Shown in pieces: positions 1-8,693 of a stretch of DNA of 58,938 nt (the stretch's first letter is position 1; the number at the start of each line of letters is the position of its first letter). The notes below the pieces were generated by a model. It was given only the letters and a program-made list of their open reading frames with translations. It did not search any database and was not told the origin of the DNA. The DNA is taken from the NCBI RefSeq assembly GCF_030705415.1, contig NZ_JAUZED010000008.1, forward strand, positions 1 to 58,938, in the 5' to 3' direction. A program made the position numbers and the translations under genes. This DNA comes from Curtobacterium sp. A7_M15. Its GTDB lineage: Bacteria; Actinomycetota; Actinomycetes; Actinomycetales; Microbacteriaceae.

Positions 1-197
1 ACAACGCGTACCTGTTCTCGCTGCACGGTGGCACGCTCAAGCCGCTGCAGCTCGAGGGTGACAACGCGATCCTGACCGGCACCACGGTGCACGTCTCGGG
101 TGACGCGGCGAAGCTGCTCAACAGCACGTTCAAGACCGACGCTGTGAAGTCCGGCCTCCTCGTCGGGACCGCGACCATCACCGCCAAGATCAAGTAA
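1..197 (+). CDS. C-terminal fragment of an unidentified, probably exported protein
   Basis: The reading frame is open from base 3 to a TAA at 195-197 and gives the last 64 residues of a protein whose start lies outside the window. The fragment is rich in Leu, Thr, Gly and Ala and ends in a beta-rich stretch (VGTATITAKIK), a composition common in secreted actinobacterial surface domains. No catalytic motif is visible, so no function is assigned. It is followed after 17 bases by a strong hairpin terminator. Confidence 0.6.
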   Translation, partial: NAYLFSLHGGTLKPLQLEGDNAILTGTTVHVSGDAAKLLNSTFKTDAVKSGLLVGTATITAKIK

Positions 198-214
198 CAC
201 CCACACCACACACC

Positions 215-255
215 ACGACACCCCCGCCCCGGCCGTCCCGGGGCGGGGGTGTCGT
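215..255. terminator. Bidirectional hairpin terminator
   Basis: A perfect 16-bp inverted repeat (arms 215-230 and 240-255, 9-base loop) lies between the end of the first gene and the converging MarR gene. The arms are almost all G and C. There is no long T tract, which is usual for actinobacterial terminators. Confidence 0.85.
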
Positions 256-273
256 CGTGTCAGTGGTCAGCAG

Positions 274-750
274 TCAGTGGTCGGTGTCCGGATCCGGCGC
301 GTCGGGGCCGATCGCGGCGTCGACGCGAGCGCTGACGGACCGCAGCGTGTCTGCGTCGGTCCCCACGGGCCTCCAGAACAGCTCCTCGAGCGCACCGGTG
401 TGCGCGCGGATGCCGGCGAGCACCGCTCGGCGGCCGTCCGGGGTCATCTCCACCCAGCTGCCGCGCCCGTCGGTGGGGCAGTCCGCGCGCTCGACGAGTC
501 CGCGCGCCACCATGCGCGTGACCTGGTGGCTGACGCGCGACTTCTCCCAGCCGATGCCGGACGCGATGTCGCGGACCCGCAGCCGGTGGTCGGGCTCGCG
601 GTGCAGTCCGATGAGGATCTCGAACTCGGGGATCGAGATCCCGGCGCCGTCCTGCACGGCGTGGTCGAGCGCCCGGTCGAGCCGTCGCCAGACGTCGTGG
701 TAGGCGTCCCACGTCGCCCAGTCGTGGCCCTCGGCGCCCTCGTTCGACAT
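274..750 (-). CDS. MarR-family winged-helix transcriptional regulator
   Basis: A 158-residue protein with the MarR layout: a helical dimerisation start (residues 10-40), a winged helix at about 55-110 with the recognition segment GWEKSRVSHQVTRMVARGL and a wing rich in Asp, Gly and Arg, then a C-terminal helix. MarR proteins are dimeric repressors that often respond to small ligands. The start at 750 is supported by a TACGCT -10 hexamer six bases upstream, implying a leaderless mRNA. The gene is divergent from putA across 117 bases holding a 16-bp palindrome, so it probably controls putA and itself. That regulatory link is inferred. Confidence 0.85.
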   Translation of the reverse strand: MSNEGAEGHDWATWDAYHDVWRRLDRALDHAVQDGAGISIPEFEILIGLHREPDHRLRVRDIASGIGWEKSRVSHQVTRMVARGLVERADCPTDGRGSWVEMTPDGRRAVLAGIRAHTGALEELFWRPVGTDADTLRSVSARVDAAIGPDAPDPDTDH

Positions 751-790
751 GGCGTCAGCGTATCGACCTCGGCAGCGTACGAGGGCAGGA

Positions 791-806
791 TCATCCGCTC
801 GGATGA
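791..806. promoter_or_regulatory. Candidate MarR operator between marR and putA
   Basis: The sequence TCATCCG-CT-CGGATGA is a perfect 7-2-7 inverted repeat lying near the middle of the divergent intergenic region. It is 40 bases from the MarR start and 61 bases from the putA start. MarR dimers typically bind palindromes of this size. Binding by this particular regulator is an inference from position. Confidence 0.45.
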
Positions 807-867
807 CTCGCCGGTGGCGCACGGCTCGCTCCGAGGTGCGGTCGGTGGCGCAGCATACGATCGGTGC

Positions 868-3800
868 ATGCCGAGCGCCCCACTGCAGGACTGCACCGAC
901 GACGTCGTCGCCCTCGTGCGGCGGTGGCTGGCGGCGTCCGCGGGGACGAAGCCCGACATCGGCGCGGTGCGCCTGGCCGGAGCACTGCGGGACGACCACG
1001 GGCTGGACTTCACCCGTGGCTTCGTCGACAAGGTGATCCGCCCCGAGGACCCTCGTGTCGTGGCACGGAACCTCGAGCAGGTCAGCCGCGACGTCCCCGA
1101 CTTCCTGTCCTGGTCACTCCGCGGCGCGGTGACGCTCGGCGGCGGGTTCGCCACGATGGCTCCGTGGGCGGTCGTGCCCACCGCGCGGAAGATCCTGCGA
1201 CGGATGACCGGGCACCTGGTGGTCGACGCCACCGACGCGAAGCTCGGGCCCGCGCTCGCGAAGGTGGGCGGCCCGGGCGTGGTCGTCGAGGTGGACCTGC
1301 TCGGCGACGCGGTGCTCGGCAGCGCGGAGAGCGACCGTCGGCTGCAGGCGACGATGGACCTGCTCGCCCGGGACGACGTCGACCACGTGTCGATCGGCGT
1401 GCGGTCGGTCGTCCCGCAGATGTCCGCGTGGGCCCTCGACCAGACCGTCGAACGGGTGGTGGACCGGCTCGTCCCGCTGTACCGGCTCGCCGCGTCGTCC
1501 CCGACGCCGAAGTCCGTGACGCTCGACGCCGGGGACCATCGCGACCTCGACGTCACCCTCGCCGCGTTCCGGACCCTCCTCGACCGTGACGAGTTCCTCG
1601 GGCTCGACGCCGGGGTGGTGCTGCAGGCGTACCTGCCCGAGGCCGCAGGCGCACTCGACTCGCTGACCGCCTGGGCACAGCAGCGGCGTGCTCGTGGCGG
1701 CGCGCCGATCACGGTCCGACTGGTCAAGGGCGCCTCGCTGGCGACGGAACAGGTCGACGCGATCCTGCACGGCTGGCCACTCGCCACGTGGGGATCCAAG
1801 CAGGAGACCGACACCGCGTACCTCCGGCTGCTCGACGCCGCCCTCACACCGGAGCGCATCGACGCGGTCCGGATCGGGGTCGCGAGCCACAACCTCTTCA
1901 CCCTCGCCACGGCGTGGACCCTCGCGCAGCGCCGCGGGGTCACCGACGGCGTGCACGTCGCGGTGCTGCTCGGCATGGCGTCCACGTACACCGACGCGGT
2001 CCGCACCGACGTCGGACAGGTGGTCGTGTCCACCCCGGTCGTGCACCCCGACCACTTCGACGCCGCGATCCCGTACCTCGCCCGGCGGCTGCAGGAGAGC
2101 GCCAGTCCCGACGGGTTCGTCGCCGGCGCGGCCGACATCGGTCAGGACGAGAGCGTCTTCGAGCGCGAACGCGGTCGATGGCTCGCAGCGGTCGCAGCCC
2201 TCGACGCTCCCGGACAGGTGCCGGCCACGAACCGGACACAGGACCGCCGTGCGCCGATCGGTGACCCGGTGCACCGCGACGCCTTCACCAACGCACCCGA
2301 CACCGACCCGTCGACCGCGGCGAACCGCGAGTGGGCGCTCGACGTGCTCCGGCGGGTGCCGCGCTCGCAGCTCGGGGCGCAGACGATCCGCGGGGCGAAG
2401 GTCGCCGACCGGTCGAAGCTCGAGCGCATCGTCGCCCGGACGGCCCAGGCGGGCGTGAACTGGGGGCGGCAGGACCCGTCCGACCGCGCTGAGCTCCTCG
2501 ACCTGATCGCGCACGAGTTCGAGACGCGGCGTGCCGACCTCATCGAGGTGATGGCGGCGGAGACGGGGACGACCTTCACCGACGCCGACTCGGACGTCAG
2601 TGCGGCGGTCGACGCCGCTCACCACGCTGCCGACAGCGCGCGACGGCTGGCCGTGCTCGACGGTGACGGCGCCCGCTACGTGCCGCCGCGGCTCACCGTC
2701 GTGGTGCCGACGTGGACCTCGCCCGTCGCCGACCCGGCCGGTGGCGTCGTCGCCGCACTCGCCGCGGGCAGCGGGGTCGTCCTCAAGCCCGCTCCCCAGG
2801 CGAAGCGCTGTGGGGCGGTGCTCGCCGACGTGCTCTGGGACGCCGGTGTCCCGCACTCCCTGCTCCAGCTCGTCGACGTCGACGAGGACCAGCTCGGTCG
2901 CGACCTCATCGCGCACCCCACGGTGGACCGGATCCTGCTCACCGGGTCGGCTGACACCGCACGCTCCTTCCGCTGGTGGCGGGCGGGCCTGCCGCTCACC
3001 GCCGAGACGAGCGGCAAGAACGCCATCGTCGTCACGCCCAGCGCCGACCTCGACCTCGCAGCGCAGGACGTCGTCCGCTCGGCGTTCGGCCGCGCCGGAC
3101 AGCAGTGCTCCGCCGCCTCCCTGGTGATCCTCGTCGGGTCCGTCGGCGAGAGCGAGCGGTTCCGCCGCCAGCTCGTCGACGCCACCCGCACCTTGCGCGT
3201 CGCCTGGCCGGACGACCCGACAGCGCAGGTGGGCCCGCTGATCGCCGAGCCCGAGGGCACGGTCCGTGACGGACTGACCGAGCTGAGCACGGGCGAGTCC
3301 TGGATCGTGCAGCCGGCCCCGCTCGACGACTCCGGCCGGCTCTGGTCCCCGGGGATCCGCGACGGCGTCCGTCCCGGCAGCGACCTCCACCAGACCGAGT
3401 CCCTCGCGCCGGTCCTCGGGATCATGCGCGCGGAGACCCTCGACCAGGCGATCGCGATCCAGAACGGCACGGACCACGGCCTCGCCGCCGGCATCCACTC
3501 CCTCGACGCCGACGAGGTCGCGGACTGGATCGCGGGCGTCCGCGCGGGCACCCTGTTCGTCAACCGCGGTACCACGGGTGCGATCGTCCACCGGCAGCCG
3601 TTCGGCGGGTGGAAGCGCTCGTCCGTCGGCACGGGGACGCGACCCGGCGGCTCGATGTCCGTCGCGACGCTCGGCCGGTGGGAGCCCATGCCCCGGACCG
3701 TGCACAAGAGCATCCAGCTGCACGGCCTGCCGCCGCGTGTGACGGCCGTGATCGAGGCGGCCCGCAGCGGGCTGTCGTTCGAGGAGTTCGACCAGGTGCG

Positions 3801-4437
3801 CGCCGGTGCGCTGAGCGACGTCCGCGCGCGCGAGTCCGAGTTCGGCGTGGCGCACGACCCGGCGGGGCTCGTCGTCGAGCGGAACGTGGTGCGGTGGCGA
3901 CCGCAGTCCGTCATCGTCCGGCAGGCCGAGGGTGCCTCGACCGGTGACCTCGTGCGTGTGCTCGCCGCGGCGACCGCCGCCCGTGCCGACCTGCTCGTGA
4001 GCACGGCGAGGCCGCTCCCCGGACCGCTCACCCAGTTGCTCGCGTCGAGCCGTTCACCGCTGCACGTCGTCGACCACCTCGTCGAGTCGGACGACGAGTT
4101 CCTCCGCCGTGCCGCCTCCGGCGACCTGTTCCGTCCGGACTGGTCCTCGGACGACGACGTCGAGCAGGACGCGCTCGAAGCCGTGCTCGCACCGGGCCAG
4201 GAACGCTCGGCGCACACGGCGTTCGGCGGTCCCGGTGCCCGGATCCGGCTCGTCGGCGGCGACCCGCTCGCGCTCGAGGAAGCCCTCGGTGCCACCATCG
4301 ACGTGGCGATCCACGACGCACCCGTGGTCGAGGCCGGGTTCATCGAGATGCTCCCGTTCCTGCGGGAACAGACCGTCTCGATCACCGCGCACCGCTTCGG
4401 CGACGTCGACCCCGACTTCGCGGAGCTGCATGTCTGA
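868..4437 (+). CDS. putA: Bifunctional proline dehydrogenase / delta-1-pyrroline-5-carboxylate dehydrogenase
   Basis: A 1189-residue PutA that oxidises proline to P5C with FAD and then P5C/glutamate semialdehyde to glutamate with NAD. The proline dehydrogenase barrel occupies about residues 100-450. The aldehyde dehydrogenase domain spans about 500-960, with the general-base Glu713 in AETSGKNA and nucleophile Cys747 in GQQCSA. The C-terminal 200 residues form the extra domain typical of long PutAs. No N-terminal DNA-binding ribbon-helix-helix is present, so it should not be self-regulating, consistent with a divergent MarR gene. ATG 868 is chosen because TACGAT ends six bases upstream (leaderless) and homology begins just after it; the frame is open further upstream only by chance. 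Its stop overlaps the next gene. Confidence 0.95.
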   Translation: MPSAPLQDCTDDVVALVRRWLAASAGTKPDIGAVRLAGALRDDHGLDFTRGFVDKVIRPEDPRVVARNLEQVSRDVPDFLSWSLRGAVTLGGGFATMAPWAVVPTARKILRRMTGHLVVDATDAKLGPALAKVGGPGVVVEVDLLGDAVLGSAESDRRLQATMDLLARDDVDHVSIGVRSVVPQMSAWALDQTVERVVDRLVPLYRLAASSPTPKSVTLDAGDHRDLDVTLAAFRTLLDRDEFLGLDAGVVLQAYLPEAAGALDSLTAWAQQRRARGGAPITVRLVKGASLATEQVDAILHGWPLATWGSKQETDTAYLRLLDAALTPERIDAVRIGVASHNLFTLATAWTLAQRRGVTDGVHVAVLLGMASTYTDAVRTDVGQVVVSTPVVHPDHFDAAIPYLARRLQESASPDGFVAGAADIGQDESVFERERGRWLAAVAALDAPGQVPATNRTQDRRAPIGDPVHRDAFTNAPDTDPSTAANREWALDVLRRVPRSQLGAQTIRGAKVADRSKLERIVARTAQAGVNWGRQDPSDRAELLDLIAHEFETRRADLIEVMAAETGTTFTDADSDVSAAVDAAHHAADSARRLAVLDGDGARYVPPRLTVVVPTWTSPVADPAGGVVAALAAGSGVVLKPAPQAKRCGAVLADVLWDAGVPHSLLQLVDVDEDQLGRDLIAHPTVDRILLTGSADTARSFRWWRAGLPLTAETSGKNAIVVTPSADLDLAAQDVVRSAFGRAGQQCSAASLVILVGSVGESERFRRQLVDATRTLRVAWPDDPTAQVGPLIAEPEGTVRDGLTELSTGESWIVQPAPLDDSGRLWSPGIRDGVRPGSDLHQTESLAPVLGIMRAETLDQAIAIQNGTDHGLAAGIHSLDADEVADWIAGVRAGTLFVNRGTTGAIVHRQPFGGWKRSSVGTGTRPGGSMSVATLGRWEPMPRTVHKSIQLHGLPPRVTAVIEAARSGLSFEEFDQVRAGALSDVRARESEFGVAHDPAGLVVERNVVRWRPQSVIVRQAEGASTGDLVRVLAAATAARADLLVSTARPLPGPLTQLLASSRSPLHVVDHLVESDDEFLRRAASGDLFRPDWSSDDDVEQDALEAVLAPGQERSAHTAFGGPGARIRLVGGDPLALEEALGATIDVAIHDAPVVEAGFIEMLPFLREQTVSITAHRFGDVDPDFAELHV

Positions 4438-5161
4438 TCCCGACCGCACCCTGCACGTCCAAGGCCTGCACAACGCCCGCGACCTCGGCGGGCTCCCGCT
4501 GGTCGGCGGCGGGACGACCCCGTCCGGTCGGCTCTTCCGGTCCGAGAACGTCGACCGGGTGACCACCGACGGCTGGCAGGCGCTGCACGACGCGGGGATC
4601 CGGACGGTCGTGGACCTGCGCGCGCCGTGGGAGACCGAGAAGGACACCGGCACCCGTCCGGACTGGGTGACGACCGTGGTGATCGACCACGACGGTCTCG
4701 ACGCCGCTCCGTCGTTCTGGCAGCCCTACTGGGAGACGGGGCTCTCGGGGACACCGCTCTACTACGCGCCGCACCTGATCGAGCTGCCGGAGCGCAGCGG
4801 CTGGGTGCTCCGCGCGATCGCACGTGCCGATCCGGGCGGGGTCCTCTTCCACTGCGCTGGCGGACGCGACCGCACCGGGATCATCGCACTCGTCCTGCTG
4901 ACGCTCGCCGGGGTCGAACCCGAGTCGATCGTCGCCGATCACCTCGTCACCATCGACAACGCGCCCGCCCTGCTCGCCTCGATCGGCGTCCCGTCGAACG
5001 AGGGGAAGATCGAGGCACTGTGCGCGGAGCACGGCACGACGGTCGAGGGGGCGTTCCGCGCAGCGCTCGCCGAGTTCGACGTGGAACGGTTCGTCGAGCG
5101 CACGGGTCTCGGAGCAGCCGACCTGGAGGCGCTGCGCACCTTCCGCGCGGACGTCGCCTGA
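4430..5161 (+). CDS. Tyrosine-protein phosphatase of the Y_phosphatase3 (PtpB-like) family
   Basis: A 243-residue protein with the CX5R phosphatase signature HCAGGRDRTG (nucleophile Cys142). The N-terminal NARDLGGLP and a following G-R-LFRS segment are typical of actinobacterial tyrosine/serine phosphatases related to mycobacterial PtpB. It hydrolyses phosphate monoesters on protein Tyr/Ser or possibly phosphoinositides; the substrate cannot be told from sequence. The start lies 8 bases inside the end of putA, so the two are co-transcribed and probably translationally coupled. No secretion signal is visible. Confidence 0.85.
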   Translation: MSDPDRTLHVQGLHNARDLGGLPLVGGGTTPSGRLFRSENVDRVTTDGWQALHDAGIRTVVDLRAPWETEKDTGTRPDWVTTVVIDHDGLDAAPSFWQPYWETGLSGTPLYYAPHLIELPERSGWVLRAIARADPGGVLFHCAGGRDRTGIIALVLLTLAGVEPESIVADHLVTIDNAPALLASIGVPSNEGKIEALCAEHGTTVEGAFRAALAEFDVERFVERTGLGAADLEALRTFRADVA

Positions 5162-5200
5162 CCGACGGCGTCCGACCGACGGCGCCGGTCCGGCTGGACG

Positions 5201-5398
5201 TCAGTCCTCGGTGTCGCCGGCTTCCTCGTCCTCGACGCCGGTCTCGTCCATCCGGTCGCGCAGGTGGTCGGCCATCGCCCCGGCACCCTCGCCGGCGTGG
5301 TCGTGGTCGACCTGCTCGATGAGGCCGTGCAGCTTCTCGTGGTTCGTCGCCTCGGTGGCGCCGTCCATGACGGGCTCGGTCTGCTCGTTGTCGCTCAT
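5201..5398 (-). CDS. Small acidic hypothetical protein
   Basis: A 65-residue, strongly acidic protein rich in Glu, Asp and His with a predicted central helix. A TAGCGT -10 hexamer ends seven bases before the ATG at 5398, the same leaderless layout as many neighbours, which supports it as a real gene. I do not recognise the family. Similar small acidic proteins are common in Microbacteriaceae. It converges on the phosphatase gene. Confidence 0.6.
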   Translation of the reverse strand: MSDNEQTEPVMDGATEATNHEKLHGLIEQVDHDHAGEGAGAMADHLRDRMDETGVEDEEAGDTED

Positions 5399-5429
5399 GC
5401 CACGGACGCTACGCCGTGGCGGTTGGGCG

Positions 5430-5975
5430 TCAGCCGTCGCTCGGCGGGGCGGACCGGTAGTGGAGTTCGACCGCACCGCCCGCGAACGGCGTCGTGGCGA
5501 CGAGCTCGAACACCGGCGTCGGTGCCGCGACCGGGAGCAGGGGTGCACCGGCACCGAGCGCGACCGGCATCACCGTGACGCGGAGCTCGTCGAGCAGCCC
5601 GGCCTGCTGGTACTGCGCCGCGAGCAGCCCGCCGCCGACGACCCACACGTCACGCTCGCCGGCCGCCCGTTCGACGACCGACTGGTGGTCCGCGACCGAG
5701 CCGGACACGAAGTGCACCTCGGCACCGTCCGGCACCGGGAGCTCGCGGGTCGTGAACACCCACGTCGGCCGGTCCGGGTACGCCCACGTGTCGTCGTGGG
5801 CGAGCAGCCACTCGTACGTCGTCGACCCCATCACGACGGCACCGACGCCCGCGAAGAAGCGGTCGTAGTGCTGCTGGAACGGCTCGAAACCGAACTGCAG
5901 CAGCCAGTCGAGGTCGTCGCCGGGCGCGGCGACGAACCCGTCGAGGGACGAGGCGACAAAGTAGGTCGTGCTCAT
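5430..5975 (-). CDS. Dihydrofolate-reductase-like protein (RibD C-terminal family)
   Basis: A 181-residue protein starting STTYFVASSLDGFVAAPG, the hallmark opening of the YyaP/RibD C-terminal branch of the DHFR fold. Other family landmarks are MGSTTYEW near residue 55 and DVWVVGGGLLAAQ near residue 110 (NADPH-binding glycines). The likely role is an NADPH-dependent reductase; the substrate is unknown. TAGCGT lies seven bases upstream of the ATG, so it may have its own leaderless promoter inside the end of the preceding gene as well as read-through from the SDR operon. Confidence 0.85.
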   Translation of the reverse strand: MSTTYFVASSLDGFVAAPGDDLDWLLQFGFEPFQQHYDRFFAGVGAVVMGSTTYEWLLAHDDTWAYPDRPTWVFTTRELPVPDGAEVHFVSGSVADHQSVVERAAGERDVWVVGGGLLAAQYQQAGLLDELRVTVMPVALGAGAPLLPVAAPTPVFELVATTPFAGGAVELHYRSAPPSDG

Positions 5976-5985
5976 GCCCGGGACG

Positions 5986-6324
5986 CTACCGAGCACCTCC
6001 GACAGCACGTCTCCCGGTGCCGACCGCGGTGCACTCGGCGATCACCAGCACCAGAACGATCGCGAGCTGCCCGAGGGCGAACCGGCGCCGACGTCGATCC
6101 GCGACGGCCAGCGGCACCATCGTGAGGCCGTGCAGTCCGTCGACGATCGCACTGAGGATGTGCGCGTCGGGCGTCCCGGCACGGCCGACCAGTCCCGCCT
6201 GCGCGAGCTGCCGGATCGCGAGCACGACGTCCAGGACCGGCTGCCCGCCGCCCCGTGCAGCCCGGACGGCGTGCCCGACCCCGACGGCAGCCCGGAGCGC
6301 CTCGACCGGCGGGCGCGACGTCAC
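5986..6324 (-). CDS. Small membrane protein of unknown function, coupled to the SDR gene
   Basis: A 112-residue protein starting at GTG 6324, which overlaps the TGA of the upstream SDR gene as GTGA. It has two or three weak hydrophobic segments, the clearest near residues 82-96 (LGQLAIVLVLVIAE) just after an RRRRR stretch, as expected for a cytoplasmic-side anchor. The four-base overlap and the 10-base gap to the DHFR-like gene place it in the middle of a three-gene operon. It resembles the small membrane proteins often found next to SDR genes in Microbacteriaceae. Confidence 0.65.
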   Translation of the reverse strand: MTSRPPVEALRAAVGVGHAVRAARGGGQPVLDVVLAIRQLAQAGLVGRAGTPDAHILSAIVDGLHGLTMVPLAVADRRRRRFALGQLAIVLVLVIAECTAVGTGRRAVGGAR

Positions 6325-7319
6325 CGTCGCCGTCCCGCAGCCAGTGCGACGGCCCCCGCGGCGCCGGCCAGCACCGCCCCGATGATCCCGTTGCCGAGGC
6401 GCCGGTGCTCCAGCCACCAGGTCTGCGGCGACCATGCGTGCGCGGTGTCGTCGAACACGCCGTGCGCCCCGTGGTCGCCCGGCACCGGTTCGTACAGGTT
6501 CACCCCGATGGCCGCGCCGTCCTTCTGCGGTGCCTGCTGGCCCGACACAAGGGTCTTCGCGGCGTACCAGTCGGCGAACCGTCCGCTGATCCGGTTGCCG
6601 AGGATCGTGTAGACCGTCGACTCACCGACCCAGGTACGGCGGCGGGGCCGTTCCGCGACGGTGGCGATCGCCCGTGCGCCGACCTCGGGCTGGTAGATCG
6701 GCGCGACCGGCTGCGGCTGGTGCGGCAGCTTCGACTGCACCCACTGGAACTGGATCGTGTTGAGCGCGGGCATGTCGACGCGGGAGACCTGCACCTTGCT
6801 GCCCTGCTCGAGGAGCTCGGAGACGACCGACTCGGTGAAGCCGACGATCGCGTGCTTCGCTCCGCAGTACGCGGCCTGCAGCGGGATGCCCCGGAACCCG
6901 AGCGCCGAACCGACCTGGATGACCTGACCGCGATCGCGCGGCACCATGCGGGACAGCGCAGCGCGCGTGCCGTTCACGAAGCCCACGTAGTTCACGTGCA
7001 ACGCGTGCTCGAAGTCCTCGGGGGCGGTGTCCATGAAACGGCCGAAGACGCCGACCATGACGCCGTTCACCCAGAGGTCGATCGGCCCGAGCTCCTGCTC
7101 GACCCGGTCCGCCGCGGCCTCGACGGCCTCGCGGTCGGACACGTCCGCGACCAGGGCCAGCCCGCGTCGCCCGGCGGCCTCGACCTCGGCGACCGCCGCC
7201 TCGACGCCGTCCCGCCCCCGCGCGAGCACGGCCACGTCCCATCCCCGTGCGGCGAGCTCCCGCACCGTCGCCCGTCCCAGTCCTGCGGAACCACCGGTCA
7301 CCACTGCCACTCGAGTCAT
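6321..7319 (-). CDS. Short-chain dehydrogenase/reductase with a C-terminal membrane segment
   Basis: A 332-residue SDR with the N-terminal cofactor motif TGGSAGLG (residues 9-16), the NNAG-equivalent NGVM region, a serine in GSALGF, and the YCGAK active-site Tyr-x-x-x-Lys. The C-terminus extends well past the usual 250 residues and ends in a hydrophobic segment (IIGAVLAGAAGAVALAAG) followed by RRR, suggesting membrane attachment. A TACAAC hexamer seven bases upstream is a near-consensus -10 for a leaderless start. It heads a three-gene operon. The substrate is unknown. Confidence 0.85.
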   Translation of the reverse strand: MTRVAVVTGGSAGLGRATVRELAARGWDVAVLARGRDGVEAAVAEVEAAGRRGLALVADVSDREAVEAAADRVEQELGPIDLWVNGVMVGVFGRFMDTAPEDFEHALHVNYVGFVNGTRAALSRMVPRDRGQVIQVGSALGFRGIPLQAAYCGAKHAIVGFTESVVSELLEQGSKVQVSRVDMPALNTIQFQWVQSKLPHQPQPVAPIYQPEVGARAIATVAERPRRRTWVGESTVYTILGNRISGRFADWYAAKTLVSGQQAPQKDGAAIGVNLYEPVPGDHGAHGVFDDTAHAWSPQTWWLEHRRLGNGIIGAVLAGAAGAVALAAGRRR

Positions 7320-7350
7320 GCGCCCAGTTGTATCCGGGCGCGCGGAGCGG

Positions 7351-8616
7351 TCACTCAGCGGATGTCCCCCGACGGGCGGTCGCGAGGTGCGAACGGACCC
7401 GGAGGACGCTCGGTTCCTCGTCCGGTGCCTGGGGGATCGCTCCGAGTGCGAACGCCTCGACGACGTCCGGGCCGAACAGCACGCACACCGACGACCCGCC
7501 GAACTGGAAGTACCCGAGCTCGTCGCCCTTCCCCACGTGCGCTCCGGCCGCGATGCCGTCGCCGATCACGCACGAGGACACGTCGGACATGCCGACGAAC
7601 ACCACGGCCACCTGGCCGATCGCCGGGTCGTCGGCATCGATGACGACCACCGCACGCGTTGCGACGTGCGCGAGGTAGCCCTGCGAGACCGTCGGCTCCC
7701 AGGCGTCGGACCCCTGCGAGTCGGCCTCCGAGTAGTAGGTCCCGGGCTGCACCCAGGCGCGGGCGACCGTGCCGGCCACCGGGCTGTGCCACCGGTGGTA
7801 CTCGAGAGCGCTCAGGAAGGCCTGGAACACCGTGCCGCCCACGAAGCCGTCCACCGACTCGTCGCCGGCGAGGAGCTCGTCGAGCGAGTACGGCTCGGCC
7901 TTCACCCAGAACTCGTCGCGGCGCCGCACACCACTGGCGATCCGGTAGGGCGTGGCCTCGCAGGGGCTGACGACCACTGCGTCGTCGTCCGGGTCGGCGA
8001 CCGGCCGCTCGCCGTCCCGGAAGCGCCGCGTGAAGAAGTCGTTCCACGACGTGAAGCCCCAGTGTTCGTCGTCCGGGTCGTGCTCGAACTGGTCCATGCC
8101 GACGGCCCGTCGGGCTGCGTCGCTCCGCCAGCCGCCCGGCTCGTCCACGATCACGTCGAGCGACTGCTCGGCCGACAGGAACGTGCACCAGGCGTCGAGG
8201 ACGTCCCGCAGTGCGGCGTTCACGCGGGGGTCCCGGTAGAACGCGAACCCCGCCGGGGTGGCCTTCGTCCAGTCGAGCACGCCGTCGAGCGGCGTCATCA
8301 CCATCTGCTCGCCGTACTCCGGCGCACTCCGGACCACCTCGTCCATGAGCAGGAGCAGCTCGTCGAAGCTCTCGAGGTGACGCTCGGCGTAGTCGCGCGC
8401 CGTCGGGACCTGCGCGATCATCTCGTGCGCTTCGAGGCGGAGCACGGGGTCACCCTCGACGACGTCCCGGAACGCGGCGACCGACGGGTGGAGGACCTGG
8501 TCGGGATCGCGCTGTGCGAGGCGCTCGCGACGGCCACGCAACCAGGACTCGAGGTGGGCTTGTTCAGCGGGGAGCCAGCCTGCTCGGCGGCGGACGTCAC
8601 GGGGTGCAGCAGTCAC
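7351..8616 (-). CDS. Phosphatidylserine decarboxylase family protein
   Basis: A 421-residue protein with an N-terminal PSD-associated region and a C-terminal decarboxylase core. The core contains FLSALEYHRWHSPVAG near residues 255-270 and FGGSSVCVLF near 372-381. In the family the proenzyme cuts itself at a GST/GSS site to form the pyruvoyl cofactor, and Ser375 fits that role. This long branch is described as acting on phosphatidylserine or related substrates. No phosphatidylserine synthase lies nearby. GTG 8616 is favoured because TACGGT lies seven bases upstream; an in-frame GTG at 8625 is the alternative. Confidence 0.75.
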   Translation of the reverse strand: MTAAPRDVRRRAGWLPAEQAHLESWLRGRRERLAQRDPDQVLHPSVAAFRDVVEGDPVLRLEAHEMIAQVPTARDYAERHLESFDELLLLMDEVVRSAPEYGEQMVMTPLDGVLDWTKATPAGFAFYRDPRVNAALRDVLDAWCTFLSAEQSLDVIVDEPGGWRSDAARRAVGMDQFEHDPDDEHWGFTSWNDFFTRRFRDGERPVADPDDDAVVVSPCEATPYRIASGVRRRDEFWVKAEPYSLDELLAGDESVDGFVGGTVFQAFLSALEYHRWHSPVAGTVARAWVQPGTYYSEADSQGSDAWEPTVSQGYLAHVATRAVVVIDADDPAIGQVAVVFVGMSDVSSCVIGDGIAAGAHVGKGDELGYFQFGGSSVCVLFGPDVVEAFALGAIPQAPDEEPSVLRVRSHLATARRGTSAE

Positions 8617-8693
8617 GAAGCGCACCGTACCGACGGGGCCGCCGGGACCTCCCAGCCAGCACGGCTTCGTCGTGCTCCGAGCATGATGGCCGG

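Noticed and set aside
1114-3855. 913-codon minus-strand frame within putA
   Set aside because: Antisense to PutA catalytic domains; no recognisable motif and no start signal.
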